Program-made: the position numbers and the translations under genes
The notes under the pieces: generated by a model
What the model saw: the letters and a program-made list of their open reading frames with translations, nothing else
Database searches by the model: none
What the model was told of the DNA's origin: nothing
Assembly (NCBI GenBank): GCA_963664085.2
Contig: CAXXLO010000002.1
Location: 4,216,001 to 4,280,000, forward strand
DNA length: 64,000 nucleotides
Reading direction: 5' to 3'
Source of the DNA: Bin5 sp022821545
GTDB lineage: Bacteria > Chloroflexota > Anaerolineae > Caldilineales > Caldilineaceae
Shown here: one piece after another, positions 1 through 8,103 of the stretch
Position numbering within the stretch: position 1 is the stretch's first letter
How the letters are laid out: each line of letters starts with the position of its first letter

Positions 1-390
1 TGTGATTCCGGTCCTCTCCGCGATGACCGCCGCCTCTCCAATCTGGAACGTCGATTGGACCGCACCGCCCTCCTCAACTTCATGCCACACGGTCTGCCCG
101 TGCGAACCGATCAGATCGACCTCTCCATTGCCCAGACCACTAACGTTGACTACGCGTAAAGCTGCCTCGGCGAACCGTTCCCCCAAGAGAAATCCGGCCC
201 GGCTCACTGCGCGCGTTCCGCCGCGACCGTCGATCAGTTTTGTGATCAGTTCCCGCTCCGGCACAGGCCACTGAACACTTTCAAATGCAAGCTGCCGCAT
301 GCGGGGACCGCCGGGTGTTCCCGTTATCTCGGCCAGTACGGCGTCTATGCCGTCGGCAGAGGTCCCGCTCATCAGGCCAACAACTCTCAT
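1..390 (-). CDS. anmK: Anhydro-N-acetylmuramic acid kinase, N-terminal part (cut by window start)
   Basis: This gene reads from an ATG at 390 off the left edge of the window, so only the first 130 residues are visible. The start carries the family signature GLMSGTSADGID (residues 5-16). Further on are SHGQTVWH and FQIGEAAVIAERTGI, all typical of AnmK. The enzyme phosphorylates and opens 1,6-anhydro-MurNAc released from peptidoglycan, giving MurNAc-6-phosphate in the cytosol. The next gene upstream on the same strand, a tandem GNAT acetyltransferase, ends 74 bases away, so the two could be co-transcribed. The C-terminal half, with the rest of the active site, is outside the window. Confidence 0.93.
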   Translation of the reverse strand, partial: MRVVGLMSGTSADGIDAVLAEITGTPGGPRMRQLAFESVQWPVPERELITKLIDGRGGTRAVSRAGFLLGERFAEAALRVVNVSGLGNGEVDLIGSHGQTVWHEVEEGGAVQSTFQIGEAAVIAERTGIT

Positions 391-464
391 TTCGGCCGCT
401 TTCCAACTGTTGTCAGATACAGGGACTTGACAGTTACAGAGACTTGACAGTCGCGCAGGTCACT

Positions 465-1520
465 TTAATTCCCGCCTTCCAGACTCCGGCTCATCTGCGC
501 CCAGCGACGATACGGCGTGAAACCGCACTTGGCATAGAAATCCAGGATTGTGGTCCAGTCGATCACGCATCCGTTAATTCCGCTGTTGTGCAGCCGCCTC
601 AGCCCCGCGTCCAGCAGATAAAGCCCCAAGCCCTGCCCGCGCAGGCTCTCGCTGACCCCGATCGACCCCAGCTGTGCCCAGGGGCGCGCCAACCCGTAGG
701 GAAAGAAACGGTCAATCGGGCTGACCGAGTCCTCAAAGGTAAGGCGGCAAGATCCATTCAGGCCCTCATCGGTCCACAGCAGCATGTAGTCTGAAATCCG
801 TCCGCCTTCCTCCAGAAACCTCTGCGCCTGCCAGTGCCATCGTCCGGGAAACTCCCTGGCCAGGAAACCGAGCAGATCCGCCTCCTGTCCCGGCTGACCC
901 GGCCTCGCCGCCGCAGGCACATCACTCAGCACAGGCGGCTGATAGTCGCTGAGGGACCGCGCCACGTCCCAGGACAGGGGTTCCTCGTCGTGTTCATAGC
1001 CGCACGCCTGGAAAAACGCCTCCGCCTCCGAGCCGGCCAGAGGGCCAGGCACAAAGGGACGCAGGCCGCCGCCTACACGAATCCGACTAACTAACACCGA
1101 CTCTACCGGTTGACTGGGGGCTGCCGAGCCTCCACCAGGTAAACTTTGCGCAGCCAGCCACCCTTCGGCCCATTGCAGCAGCGCCCTCCCGACTCCCCGC
1201 CCCTGAAACGCAGGCGCCACCGCTATGGCCTCGATCCAGCCCGCGACGTCCGTACGCATTGCGGGCGGCGCGCCGGGATAGGCGCTGCACAACACGAATC
1301 CCACGGGACGGCCCTCCGCGAGAGCAAGACGCCCTCCGCGGGCAACGCCCACGTCCTCTGTACAGTTGTATCTCAGGAATCTCTCGGTAATGGGGAGTTC
1401 GTTGCCGGCGGCCTCGTTCCAGAGCTCCACCGCCCAGCGCACGCGGTGGGGATCCTCGACGTCAAACTCGACCAACTCAACTCCAGCCCCCGCCGACATT
1501 TCAACCATCGCAGCCGTCAT
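465..1520 (-). CDS. Tandem GNAT-family N-acetyltransferase
   Basis: The 351-residue protein has two GNAT folds. The first has an acetyl-CoA-binding motif A around residues 95-115 (AVAPAFQGRGVGRALLQWAE). The second is near residues 290-320 (IGVSESLRGQGLGLYLLD) and is followed by a typical C-terminal DFYAKCGF turn. The substrate cannot be told from sequence. The ATG overlaps the stop of the upstream cyclodeaminase-like gene by four bases (ATGA), so translation is probably coupled. anmK follows 74 bases downstream, which suggests but does not prove a link to amino-sugar or cell-wall recycling. Confidence 0.85.
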   Translation of the reverse strand: MTAAMVEMSAGAGVELVEFDVEDPHRVRWAVELWNEAAGNELPITERFLRYNCTEDVGVARGGRLALAEGRPVGFVLCSAYPGAPPAMRTDVAGWIEAIAVAPAFQGRGVGRALLQWAEGWLAAQSLPGGGSAAPSQPVESVLVSRIRVGGGLRPFVPGPLAGSEAEAFFQACGYEHDEEPLSWDVARSLSDYQPPVLSDVPAAARPGQPGQEADLLGFLAREFPGRWHWQAQRFLEEGGRISDYMLLWTDEGLNGSCRLTFEDSVSPIDRFFPYGLARPWAQLGSIGVSESLRGQGLGLYLLDAGLRRLHNSGINGCVIDWTTILDFYAKCGFTPYRRWAQMSRSLEGGN

Positions 1521-2503
1521 GCGTCCAACGCAATGCCAGCCCCCTGCGCCAGCGCATTGTCGTAAACGACTCGTGCCACTGCCACGTCTTGCGCCGCCAG
1601 TCCAACTGACTTGAAAAAGGTGATCTCCTCGTCGTCTTCACGTCCGGGCAGGTCGCCTGCGACAAGCGCGCCGATCTCTGCATGTATCCGACCGGCGTCA
1701 TAGCTGCCCTCTTCGATCGGCCGGATCAGGTCACCCGCTTCCGCCAGACATGCGCTCATCTGGTCAACCACGACTTTGGACCGCCCCAGGGTGACGGCAT
1801 CCACTTCGCTGGCATAGGGCAGGTGTGAGCCAATCCCCGAAATGTGGACTCCGGGCCGCAGTTGTGCGCCATCAATCAGGGGTTCATGCGCGCTCGTTGC
1901 CGTGACAAGGATGTCGGCGGCTTGTACAGCCATTTCGACATCGGCGGTCGCCTGCGCGGCGACACCGAACTTTTCGGTCAGCTCGACCGCCAGGGTCTCG
2001 GCATTTGCCGGCGTACGCGAAATCACGAAGACCCGTTCCAGCGGCCGCTCACACAGGGCCGCCTCTACCTGATATGGGGCCTGCACGCCGCTCCCGAAGA
2101 TCGTCAGAGTACGCGCGTCCGCTCTCGCCAGATAGCGCGCCGCCACGCCCCCTGACGCCCCCGTACGCATGGCCGTCAGATGCCCGGCATCCATCAGCGC
2201 CAGCAACGCGCCGTCCCTACCGTCGAAAAGGACAACATTCCCCTGGATGGCGGGCAGTCCGCGCCGCGTAGGGTTGGTGCCGTAAAAGGAGATCAGCTTG
2301 GCCCCGAGCGCATCCAGTTCGCCGCCCAGGTATGCCGGCATCGTCATTAAACTCCCGTCATGCGGCGCGACTGGAATGTTCGAGCGCACAGGCAGTTCCG
2401 CCTCGCGGCGGTAGATGAGGCGGTAGGCCTCGGCAACCGCCTCGATTGCCGCCGGCATGTCCAGGAGATTCACTACGTCGTTTCGCGTCAACCAGAGTGG
2501 CAT
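1517..2503 (-). CDS. Ornithine cyclodeaminase / mu-crystallin family protein
   Basis: This is an NAD(P)-dependent enzyme of the ornithine cyclodeaminase, alanine dehydrogenase and ketimine reductase family. Visible family marks are the substrate-side segment GAKLISFYG, the MRTGASGGVAARYLA helix, and a Rossmann turn (IFGSGVQA). GIGSHLPYASEVD follows in the C-terminal half. Length (328 residues) is normal. An in-frame ATG at 2557 exists, but the predicted promoter places transcription start near 2541, so the ATG at 2503 (MPLWLTRNDVV) is preferred. The gene overlaps the GNAT gene by four bases. Whether it cyclises ornithine or reduces an imine cannot be decided. Confidence 0.88.
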   Translation of the reverse strand: MPLWLTRNDVVNLLDMPAAIEAVAEAYRLIYRREAELPVRSNIPVAPHDGSLMTMPAYLGGELDALGAKLISFYGTNPTRRGLPAIQGNVVLFDGRDGALLALMDAGHLTAMRTGASGGVAARYLARADARTLTIFGSGVQAPYQVEAALCERPLERVFVISRTPANAETLAVELTEKFGVAAQATADVEMAVQAADILVTATSAHEPLIDGAQLRPGVHISGIGSHLPYASEVDAVTLGRSKVVVDQMSACLAEAGDLIRPIEEGSYDAGRIHAEIGALVAGDLPGREDDEEITFFKSVGLAAQDVAVARVVYDNALAQGAGIALDA

Positions 2504-2547
2504 AGAGTCTGAATAGTGTGAAGGCTCGGTGACCCACGGGCGGGGAT

Positions 2548-2576
2548 AGGATAGCACAGGGAATTGACCATAACAA
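2548..2576 (-). promoter_or_regulatory. Sigma-70-type promoter for the cyclodeaminase operon
   Basis: Read on the minus strand, TTGTTA (2571-2576) and TATCCT (2548-2553) are 17 bases apart. The -10 is preceded by TGC (extended -10). It sits about 45 bases upstream of the chosen start at 2503. The -35 abuts that of the divergent promoter on the other strand. Confidence 0.55.
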
Positions 2577-2605
2577 TTGCCGCAAGCGCAGGAAGCTTGT
2601 ACAAT
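2577..2605 (+). promoter_or_regulatory. Sigma-70-type promoter for the MDR dehydrogenase gene
   Basis: TTGCCG (2577-2582) and TACAAT (2600-2605) have exact 17-base spacing, and the gene starts 62 bases further on. The -35 box directly touches the -35 box of the divergent promoter. Confidence 0.6.
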
Positions 2606-2667
2606 CAGCAGGTCAAGAAACGAGACATCCTGCGTCTGACAGGATAAACGCCGCCCGGAGAAAGAAG

Positions 2668-3693
2668 ATGCCCACAGAACTCATCGCTCCCGCACGCGAG
2701 GAAGTCGCCTTCCACGAATACGAAAGCAGGCCCCTGGCACCCGAAGAGATCAGAGTACGCAGCCGCTTCGGCGCGGCCAAGCACGGCTCGGAAATGGCCA
2801 TGTTCCAGGGCTACGCCGGCCATCGCGGCAACTACGACGGCGAACTGCACATCTTCACGCAGGAAAGCCAGATGGTGAAGTACCCCAACGGACTGGGCAA
2901 CATGTGTGTGGGCGAGGTCATTGAAGTCGGATCCGACGTTCGGGACATCAGTCTCGGCGAGACCGTCTTCGCGCACGGCTACTTCCGGCAGGAACATATA
3001 TGGCCCGCTGACCGCGCCCGCAAACTGCCCAATGGCGTACCCTGGCAGGCAGCAGTCTGCCTGGACCCGGCCGACTTCGCCCTCGGCGCCGTCCGCGACG
3101 GCCACATCCGTCTCGGAGACGCCGTTGCAGTATTCGGCATGGGCGCCATCGGTCTCTTCGTCGTCCAGCTCGCCAAACTTGCCGGCGCCTACCCTGTCAT
3201 CGCCGTCGATCCGATCCCCCTCCGCCGCGACGTCGCGCTCGAATGCGGGGCCGACACCGTCATGGATCCAACGACCTGCGACGCCGGCCTTGAAATCAAG
3301 CTCGCCACGGACAGACGAGGCGCGGACGTCTGCGTAGACTACAGCGGCCACTACAGCGCGCTGCAGGCCGCCCTGCGCGGCGTGGCCTACCTCGGCACGG
3401 TAGTCGCTGGCGCATGGCCCGGCAGCTACCCGGCAGGCCTCGACCTCGGCGCCGAAGCCCACTTCAACCGCCCAACCATCGTCTTCTCCCGCGCCTGCAG
3501 CGAACCCAATCCCGAATACCCCAACTGGGACGAGACCCGTCTCTTCACAGTCGTGTGGCGGCTCCTGTGCGACGGCAGCCTGAAATCGGAACCCGTGGTC
3601 CAGCCAGTCGTCCCCTTCGACGACCTGCTCGAAGCCTATCCCAAGATTGCAAACGCGCCGGAGGAGAATGTAAAATTGGGCGTAGCTTTCTGA
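2668..3693 (+). CDS. Medium-chain dehydrogenase/reductase (zinc-type alcohol dehydrogenase-like)
   Basis: The 341-residue protein has an N-terminal GroES-like fold (GEVIEVGSDV near residues 75-84) and a Rossmann domain (FGMGAIGLFVVQLAKLAGA near 155-173). It then has the usual DYSG segment. The canonical catalytic CGTD motif is replaced by KHGSEMAMF near residue 40, so the normal zinc-ligand cysteine is absent. The same GSE/GTE variation occurs in two other MDR genes here (27520 and 38347, minus strand). The substrate is unknown; sugars or polyols are likely from context. It stands alone on its strand and converges with the enolase-superfamily gene 15 bases away. Confidence 0.85.
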   Translation: MPTELIAPAREEVAFHEYESRPLAPEEIRVRSRFGAAKHGSEMAMFQGYAGHRGNYDGELHIFTQESQMVKYPNGLGNMCVGEVIEVGSDVRDISLGETVFAHGYFRQEHIWPADRARKLPNGVPWQAAVCLDPADFALGAVRDGHIRLGDAVAVFGMGAIGLFVVQLAKLAGAYPVIAVDPIPLRRDVALECGADTVMDPTTCDAGLEIKLATDRRGADVCVDYSGHYSALQAALRGVAYLGTVVAGAWPGSYPAGLDLGAEAHFNRPTIVFSRACSEPNPEYPNWDETRLFTVVWRLLCDGSLKSEPVVQPVVPFDDLLEAYPKIANAPEENVKLGVAF

Positions 3694-3708
3694 TTGGGCC
3701 GTCTACTG

Positions 3709-4860
3709 TTACACCAGGTTGTCTTCGATGTAGTCCCAGTTAATCTTGTAGCCCATCCCCGGTTCCTGCGGCAGATGGACAAAACCTTCACTGTCCAACC
3801 TGTCGCCGATATCCTCGAGATAAGGCGGGGCGGTATTGCAGTCGATGCCCGGCGCCAGCAGACCGCGTTCGTAATACTCGCACGTATCCTCACTCGTGGA
3901 ACCCAGAATCTGCAGATTGGCGAAACCGCTCATGTGAATCTCGCACTTCACGCCAAACGCCTCTGCCACAGCAACCATCTTGCGCACACCAGTGATGCCG
4001 CCCCGCAGAACATCGATCCTGGTCATGTCCGACGCGCCCCGCAGGATCCAGTCGGCGCGCGTATACAGACTCCCCGCCGCAATTTCCGGTGACAGGATCG
4101 GAATGTCCAACTCCCGGCACAGCTTGATATAGGGCTGCACCCGGTACTCGTTCATCGGGTGCTCGTACCAGTAGAAGTCCAACTCTTCGAGCACGCGCCC
4201 CACTTTGTAGGCTTCCTCATAGGTCCGATAGGTGCCCCAGGGGTCATAGCTCAGCACCATGTCGTACCCGACCGCCTCTCGCACCGCCCGGCACACTTCG
4301 ATGTCCTTCTCGATATGCGAAGGCCGTCCCGGCACGGCCTCCTGGGTCACCGGATTCCAGAAATAGTAGGGGTGAATCTTGTAATGCGTGTACCCCTCCT
4401 CCTTACACGCCGCCGCATGCTCCGCATACTCAGCGACGCTACCCATATTCGGGAACGTGCTGGCGTACGCCTTCACCTTGTCCCGGCAGCCGCCCAGCAA
4501 CTTATAGAGCGGCACACCCATTGTGCGCGCCTGCAAGTCCCAAAGGGTACAGTCCAGCGCGCTCAGCAGATGCTCCGGCACATTCGCAACCCACATCCAG
4601 TGCCAGAACCGCTCCCGGTCGTACGGGTCCTCCCCCACGACCATGTCCTTAAGCCGCCCCTCCACCTGCGCCCGGTCTTCCGGCGTAAGCCCGTCAGCAT
4701 CCCCGTGCCCGTGGCCGCCAAAATAGTAACCTTCCGCGCCCTCGTCGGTGATCACCTTCGTCAAGGTCTGCGTCACCTCGCGCGGAAAGTGAAACCTGCC
4801 CTGATGAAACTGTTCCCTCACCACTCGAAACGGTATAACCTGAATGTCTACAATCTTCAT
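3709..4860 (-). CDS. Enolase-superfamily (mandelate racemase/muconate lactonizing type) enzyme
   Basis: The 383-residue protein is a TIM-barrel enzyme probably acting on a sugar acid. Metal ligands can be traced as D206 (SYDPWG), E233 (YEHP) and E259 (SPEIA). The general-base strand shows K161 and H163 (YKIHPY) in place of the usual KxK, and H309 (CEIHM) follows D283. The N-terminal capping region has a His-rich loop near residues 49-55. The start at 4860 (MKIVDIQVIP) has a GGTGGAAG ribosome site; an upstream in-frame start at 4950 would add an unconserved tail. The DapA-like aldolase lies just upstream, so dehydration followed by aldol cleavage of a sugar acid is a reasonable inference. Confidence 0.88.
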   Translation of the reverse strand: MKIVDIQVIPFRVVREQFHQGRFHFPREVTQTLTKVITDEGAEGYYFGGHGHGDADGLTPEDRAQVEGRLKDMVVGEDPYDRERFWHWMWVANVPEHLLSALDCTLWDLQARTMGVPLYKLLGGCRDKVKAYASTFPNMGSVAEYAEHAAACKEEGYTHYKIHPYYFWNPVTQEAVPGRPSHIEKDIEVCRAVREAVGYDMVLSYDPWGTYRTYEEAYKVGRVLEELDFYWYEHPMNEYRVQPYIKLCRELDIPILSPEIAAGSLYTRADWILRGASDMTRIDVLRGGITGVRKMVAVAEAFGVKCEIHMSGFANLQILGSTSEDTCEYYERGLLAPGIDCNTAPPYLEDIGDRLDSEGFVHLPQEPGMGYKINWDYIEDNLV

Positions 4861-4942
4861 CGTACTTCCACCCTTTCTCTCGTGTAAGTTCAGACCATCC
4901 AAATGACCGGCGGCGCGGCCCTCTCGACTCAACGGCTTTCGC

Positions 4943-5842
4943 TCATCCATCGCCGTCCGGATACAGTTCCTCCAACAGCACGCCCAACTCTTCCCTCGTC
5001 AACGGGTTGATGGACGCCGCCGGCGCCCGCACTACGGCAGTCCGGATTACGCCGCGGTGAACGAGGATCTCCTTATGAACACCATGAAACAGACCCGCGC
5101 CCTGTGCCGAAAGCCGGGCAACCGGCACCAGGTACCTGTTGAATGTCTGCCATGCACCCGCTTCATCGCCGGCCCGGACCCGGTTCCAGATATCTACGAA
5201 GGCCTCCGGCTGCGTACAGAAGGGCATCGTCCCGACCGAGCCGCGGCGCATCTCTTCGATGAAATAGCCGCCTCCCGCTCCTCCAAAGACGGTCAGGACA
5301 TCTCCGGCCTCGGCTGACATCGCCGCCACCTTCTCCACAACCGGAAAGCTCTCCACTTTGATATAGCGGACCCACTCGCACTCTTCCGCCAGACGCCGCG
5401 CCAGTCCCGCCGAAATCGGCGAAGCCGCCACATCCTGGATGAATATGGGCAGGGGCACCGCATCCGAAATCGCGCGATAGTAGGCCAGCAACTCTTCTGC
5501 GGAGGCAGGGAAAAACGACGGCGGCAGAACCATGAGCGCGTCCGCCCCGTTCTCATGCGCCATGCGGCTGTAATGCACCGCCAGGTCCGTGCCGTTCGCC
5601 CCCGTGTTTATAACGACAGGCACACGCCCTGCGACCTGGTCAACGACGACGCGGGTCATCCAAGCTCGTTCCGCCTCAGTCAGCTTGTAGACCTCACTTC
5701 CCAGCGCAACCCCCAACCCGTGAACACCGGCATCCAGATTGAAATCAATTAACCGGCGCAGACTTTCTTCGTCGATCTGCGACTCCTCGTCGAATGGTGT
5801 GACCAGGATCGGATACACACCCTGCATAGTGCTGGCCGCCAT
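4943..5842 (-). CDS. Dihydrodipicolinate synthase / N-acetylneuraminate lyase family aldolase
   Basis: This 299-residue class I aldolase of the DapA/NAL family has its Schiff-base lysine at K162 (YIKVESFP). The usual catalytic Tyr of the YNxP motif is replaced by glutamine in FIQDVA (about Q136), so it is unlikely to be true DapA. A keto-deoxy sugar acid aldolase fits better with the enolase-superfamily partner 82 bases downstream. The start at 5842 follows an excellent AGGAG ribosome site; the longer in-frame start at 5881 lacks one. A divergent ThuA-like gene begins 286 bases away. Confidence 0.88.
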   Translation of the reverse strand: MAASTMQGVYPILVTPFDEESQIDEESLRRLIDFNLDAGVHGLGVALGSEVYKLTEAERAWMTRVVVDQVAGRVPVVINTGANGTDLAVHYSRMAHENGADALMVLPPSFFPASAEELLAYYRAISDAVPLPIFIQDVAASPISAGLARRLAEECEWVRYIKVESFPVVEKVAAMSAEAGDVLTVFGGAGGGYFIEEMRRGSVGTMPFCTQPEAFVDIWNRVRAGDEAGAWQTFNRYLVPVARLSAQGAGLFHGVHKEILVHRGVIRTAVVRAPAASINPLTREELGVLLEELYPDGDG

Positions 5843-6014
5843 AGGTTCTCCTCTCGCAACTCTGGTTGTGGTTATTAACACTCAGCATATTGCCGTCACT
5901 TCTTCAGAAAAGCAAGCGGTAGGCAGCTTCAGCAACCGAGTCGCCAAGCCGCCGCTTGAAAAGGCAGACCTTGCCGCTATTCCCACCAGACTGGGTTCCT
6001 GCCGTCCACTGCCG

Positions 6015-6043
6015 TTGAATCTCTCCCTTGCCTATGCTATGAT
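6015..6043 (+). promoter_or_regulatory. Sigma-70-type promoter for the ThuA-like gene
   Basis: TTGAAT (6015-6020) and TATGAT (6038-6043) are 17 bases apart, with TGC directly before the -10. The downstream ATG is at 6129. The rest of the 5843-6128 intergenic stretch shows nothing else I can name. Confidence 0.55.
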
Positions 6044-6128
6044 TCCCTGGCCCTCAACCATAACCGCCCGGCCCGACGTGCGGGGCCCCCCAGCGCGCCG
6101 CCCGGAACGCAATCAGAAAGGCAGACCC

Positions 6129-6785
6129 ATGACCGACGTCCTCGTAATTTCCGGCACAAATCACGGCTTCGCCGACAGCGCCGCAGTCATAGGCGGCTTC
6201 CTCGGCGACGAACCGGGGATCAGTGTCACACTTACCGACGACAAGAGCATCTTCACTTCGTCCAGCCTGGCGGAGCACGATGTCTGTGTACTCGGCTCGG
6301 GCTTTACCCGCTCAGAGCGTCACGCCGACGGGACCGCTACCTACCATTCAGAGCTGACGCCGGAACAAGAGGAAGGCCTCTTCAACTTCATCGCCGGCGG
6401 CAAGGGCTTCGTCGGAATCCACGGCACGGGCTGGTGGATTGGCGGGAAAGCCGCAACAATGCTAGGCGGTCACGCCAACTGGCATCCACCAGGTCTGACT
6501 TTCACGGTGAATGTTGACGATTCCTCTCACCCGGTCATGCAGGGCATCACCGACTTCGAAGTCGAAGACGAGATCTACATGTCTGCCTGGGACCCCGCCA
6601 TTCACGTTCTGGCCAGCGCCCAGTGGGCAGAAAAAGCCCACCCGATGGCCTGGGTCAAACCCTATGGGGATGGACGCGTCTTCTATACGACCCTGGGGCA
6701 CACGTCCGATACTTTTCAGCGTTCCGCCGTGCAACAGATGATGCGGCAGGGCACGCTTTGGGCCGCCAACGGAGCCGCCGCCTGA
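6129..6785 (+). CDS. ThuA-like domain protein
   Basis: The 218-residue protein belongs to the ThuA (trehalose-utilisation) family, which has a class I glutamine-amidotransferase-like fold. Typical marks are the start VLVISGTNHGF, the turn GKGFVGIHGTGWW (about 95-107), the segment HPVMQGITDFEVEDEIY, and near the end GRVFYTTLGHTSDTF. The biochemical role of the family is poorly defined; members cluster with sugar catabolism. The start at 6129 has an AGAAAGG ribosome site, and the long upstream in-frame extension is not protein-like. An MFS gene overlaps its end, so the two are probably one operon. Confidence 0.85.
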   Translation: MTDVLVISGTNHGFADSAAVIGGFLGDEPGISVTLTDDKSIFTSSSLAEHDVCVLGSGFTRSERHADGTATYHSELTPEQEEGLFNFIAGGKGFVGIHGTGWWIGGKAATMLGGHANWHPPGLTFTVNVDDSSHPVMQGITDFEVEDEIYMSAWDPAIHVLASAQWAEKAHPMAWVKPYGDGRVFYTTLGHTSDTFQRSAVQQMMRQGTLWAANGAAA

Positions 6786-8017
6786 CGCAAACGGAGCAGG
6801 GCAGCGCCGGCCTGCTTGCACCTCTCGCACAACCAACCTACCGGCATCTCCTGCTCAGCAGCATTCTCTGGTGGCAGACTTACTCGATCTGGGTGGTTGT
6901 AGCCGGGGTCGTCGTGCTCGACATGACCGACTCCGCTCTGGCCGTAGCCCTGCTCACTTTCTGGCGTCGCGCGGCCCAACTCGCCTTCGGCGGATTCGCA
7001 GGATTCATCGGCGACCGCCTTGGGAGACGAAACACGCTCACGTTGAGCCAAGTCGTCATTTTCGCGGCCTGCGTCTCCCTCCTCCTGCTGTTCGAAGGAG
7101 ACAGGCTGAACGCCTGGCAGATCACGGCCGCGGCATTCATCATCGGGGCCGGCTGGACGGTCGACGCACCGGCGCGGGCGGCCCTCGTGCCCGACCTTCT
7201 TGGCAGCAGGCTTGCCGCCGACGCCATGATGCTGGAGAGCCTGACGCACAGTATTCTGATTGGCGCCGGCGCGTATCTCGCCGGCTGGCTGCTCGACAGC
7301 TACGGCGCAGCCGCCGGCTTCGGCGCTCTGATAGCGCTCACCGGACTCAACCTGGCGCTGCTGGTCTGGCTTGGTCGACTGCAGGTGCCGCAGACAGTTC
7401 CCGTGGCTGACGGCGGTGTCTGGCAATCAATCGGCGAGGGCATAAACTATCTGCGCGGCAACCGCTCGATGCTGGTTGTCGTGCTTGTTTCCGCCCTCAT
7501 AAATGTCATGGTCTTTCCGGCGCTGAGCCTGATGCCCGTCTTCGCCCGCGACGTTTTCGAACGCGGGGCCATTGGGCTGGGAACGCTAAACGGCAGCTAC
7601 AGCATCGGCCTCTTCGCCGGCCTCTTTCTCACCCAACGCCTGCGCCGCAGTCTATCTTTCCAATCGATCTTCGCCGCAGGGTCACTGCTCCAGTGTGTTG
7701 CCTGGGTACTTTTTGCGCTTTCTCCGCTCTTCAATCTGGCGGTCCTGCTGCAATTCCTGGCAGGCGTTGGGCAGGCGGGCTTCTATACCATGCGCAACGT
7801 TATCCTGCTCACGTCATCCAGCAATGAGATGCGCGGCCGCGCCATGAGCACGGTCGCCCTCAGCCAGGGCGTTGGCCTGCCAGGAGAGCTGGTCACCGGC
7901 TCTCTGGCCGAGACCGCCGGTCCCCGGTTCGCCGTTTCAGTGCAGGCCGCCCTCGCCACGCTGGCAGCGCTCGCCATCTTCCTGAAAGGAAAGAGTGCCC
8001 GCTCAACCTCCCAATGA
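6758..8017 (+). CDS. Major facilitator superfamily transporter
   Basis: About 419 residues with roughly 12 hydrophobic segments. The MFS motif between TM2 and TM3 is visible as GDRLGRRNTLT, and there is a long central loop before GINYLRGNRSML. The family resembles the enterobactin-exporter-like MFS proteins, and substrate and direction are unknown. The start is uncertain: the hydrophobic core begins only after the ThuA stop and no ATG lies close to it. I chose the TTG at 6758 (28-base overlap with the ThuA-like gene); an ATG at 6623 would overlap by 163 bases. Confidence 0.8.
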   Translation: MGRQRSRRLTQTEQGSAGLLAPLAQPTYRHLLLSSILWWQTYSIWVVVAGVVVLDMTDSALAVALLTFWRRAAQLAFGGFAGFIGDRLGRRNTLTLSQVVIFAACVSLLLLFEGDRLNAWQITAAAFIIGAGWTVDAPARAALVPDLLGSRLAADAMMLESLTHSILIGAGAYLAGWLLDSYGAAAGFGALIALTGLNLALLVWLGRLQVPQTVPVADGGVWQSIGEGINYLRGNRSMLVVVLVSALINVMVFPALSLMPVFARDVFERGAIGLGTLNGSYSIGLFAGLFLTQRLRRSLSFQSIFAAGSLLQCVAWVLFALSPLFNLAVLLQFLAGVGQAGFYTMRNVILLTSSSNEMRGRAMSTVALSQGVGLPGELVTGSLAETAGPRFAVSVQAALATLAALAIFLKGKSARSTSQ

Positions 8018-8103
8018 CCCGCACAGAGAACCATAACGCGTACATACGCCAACGGCTCCTTACCTGAAAAAACTCACCACTCGCAAACAGAGAGACCAGC
8101 AAA

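Noticed and set aside
2605..3462. 285-codon minus-strand frame opposite the MDR gene
   Set aside because: Its Gly/Asp/Val-rich, motif-free sequence mirrors the MDR codons; the plus-strand protein has recognisable domains.
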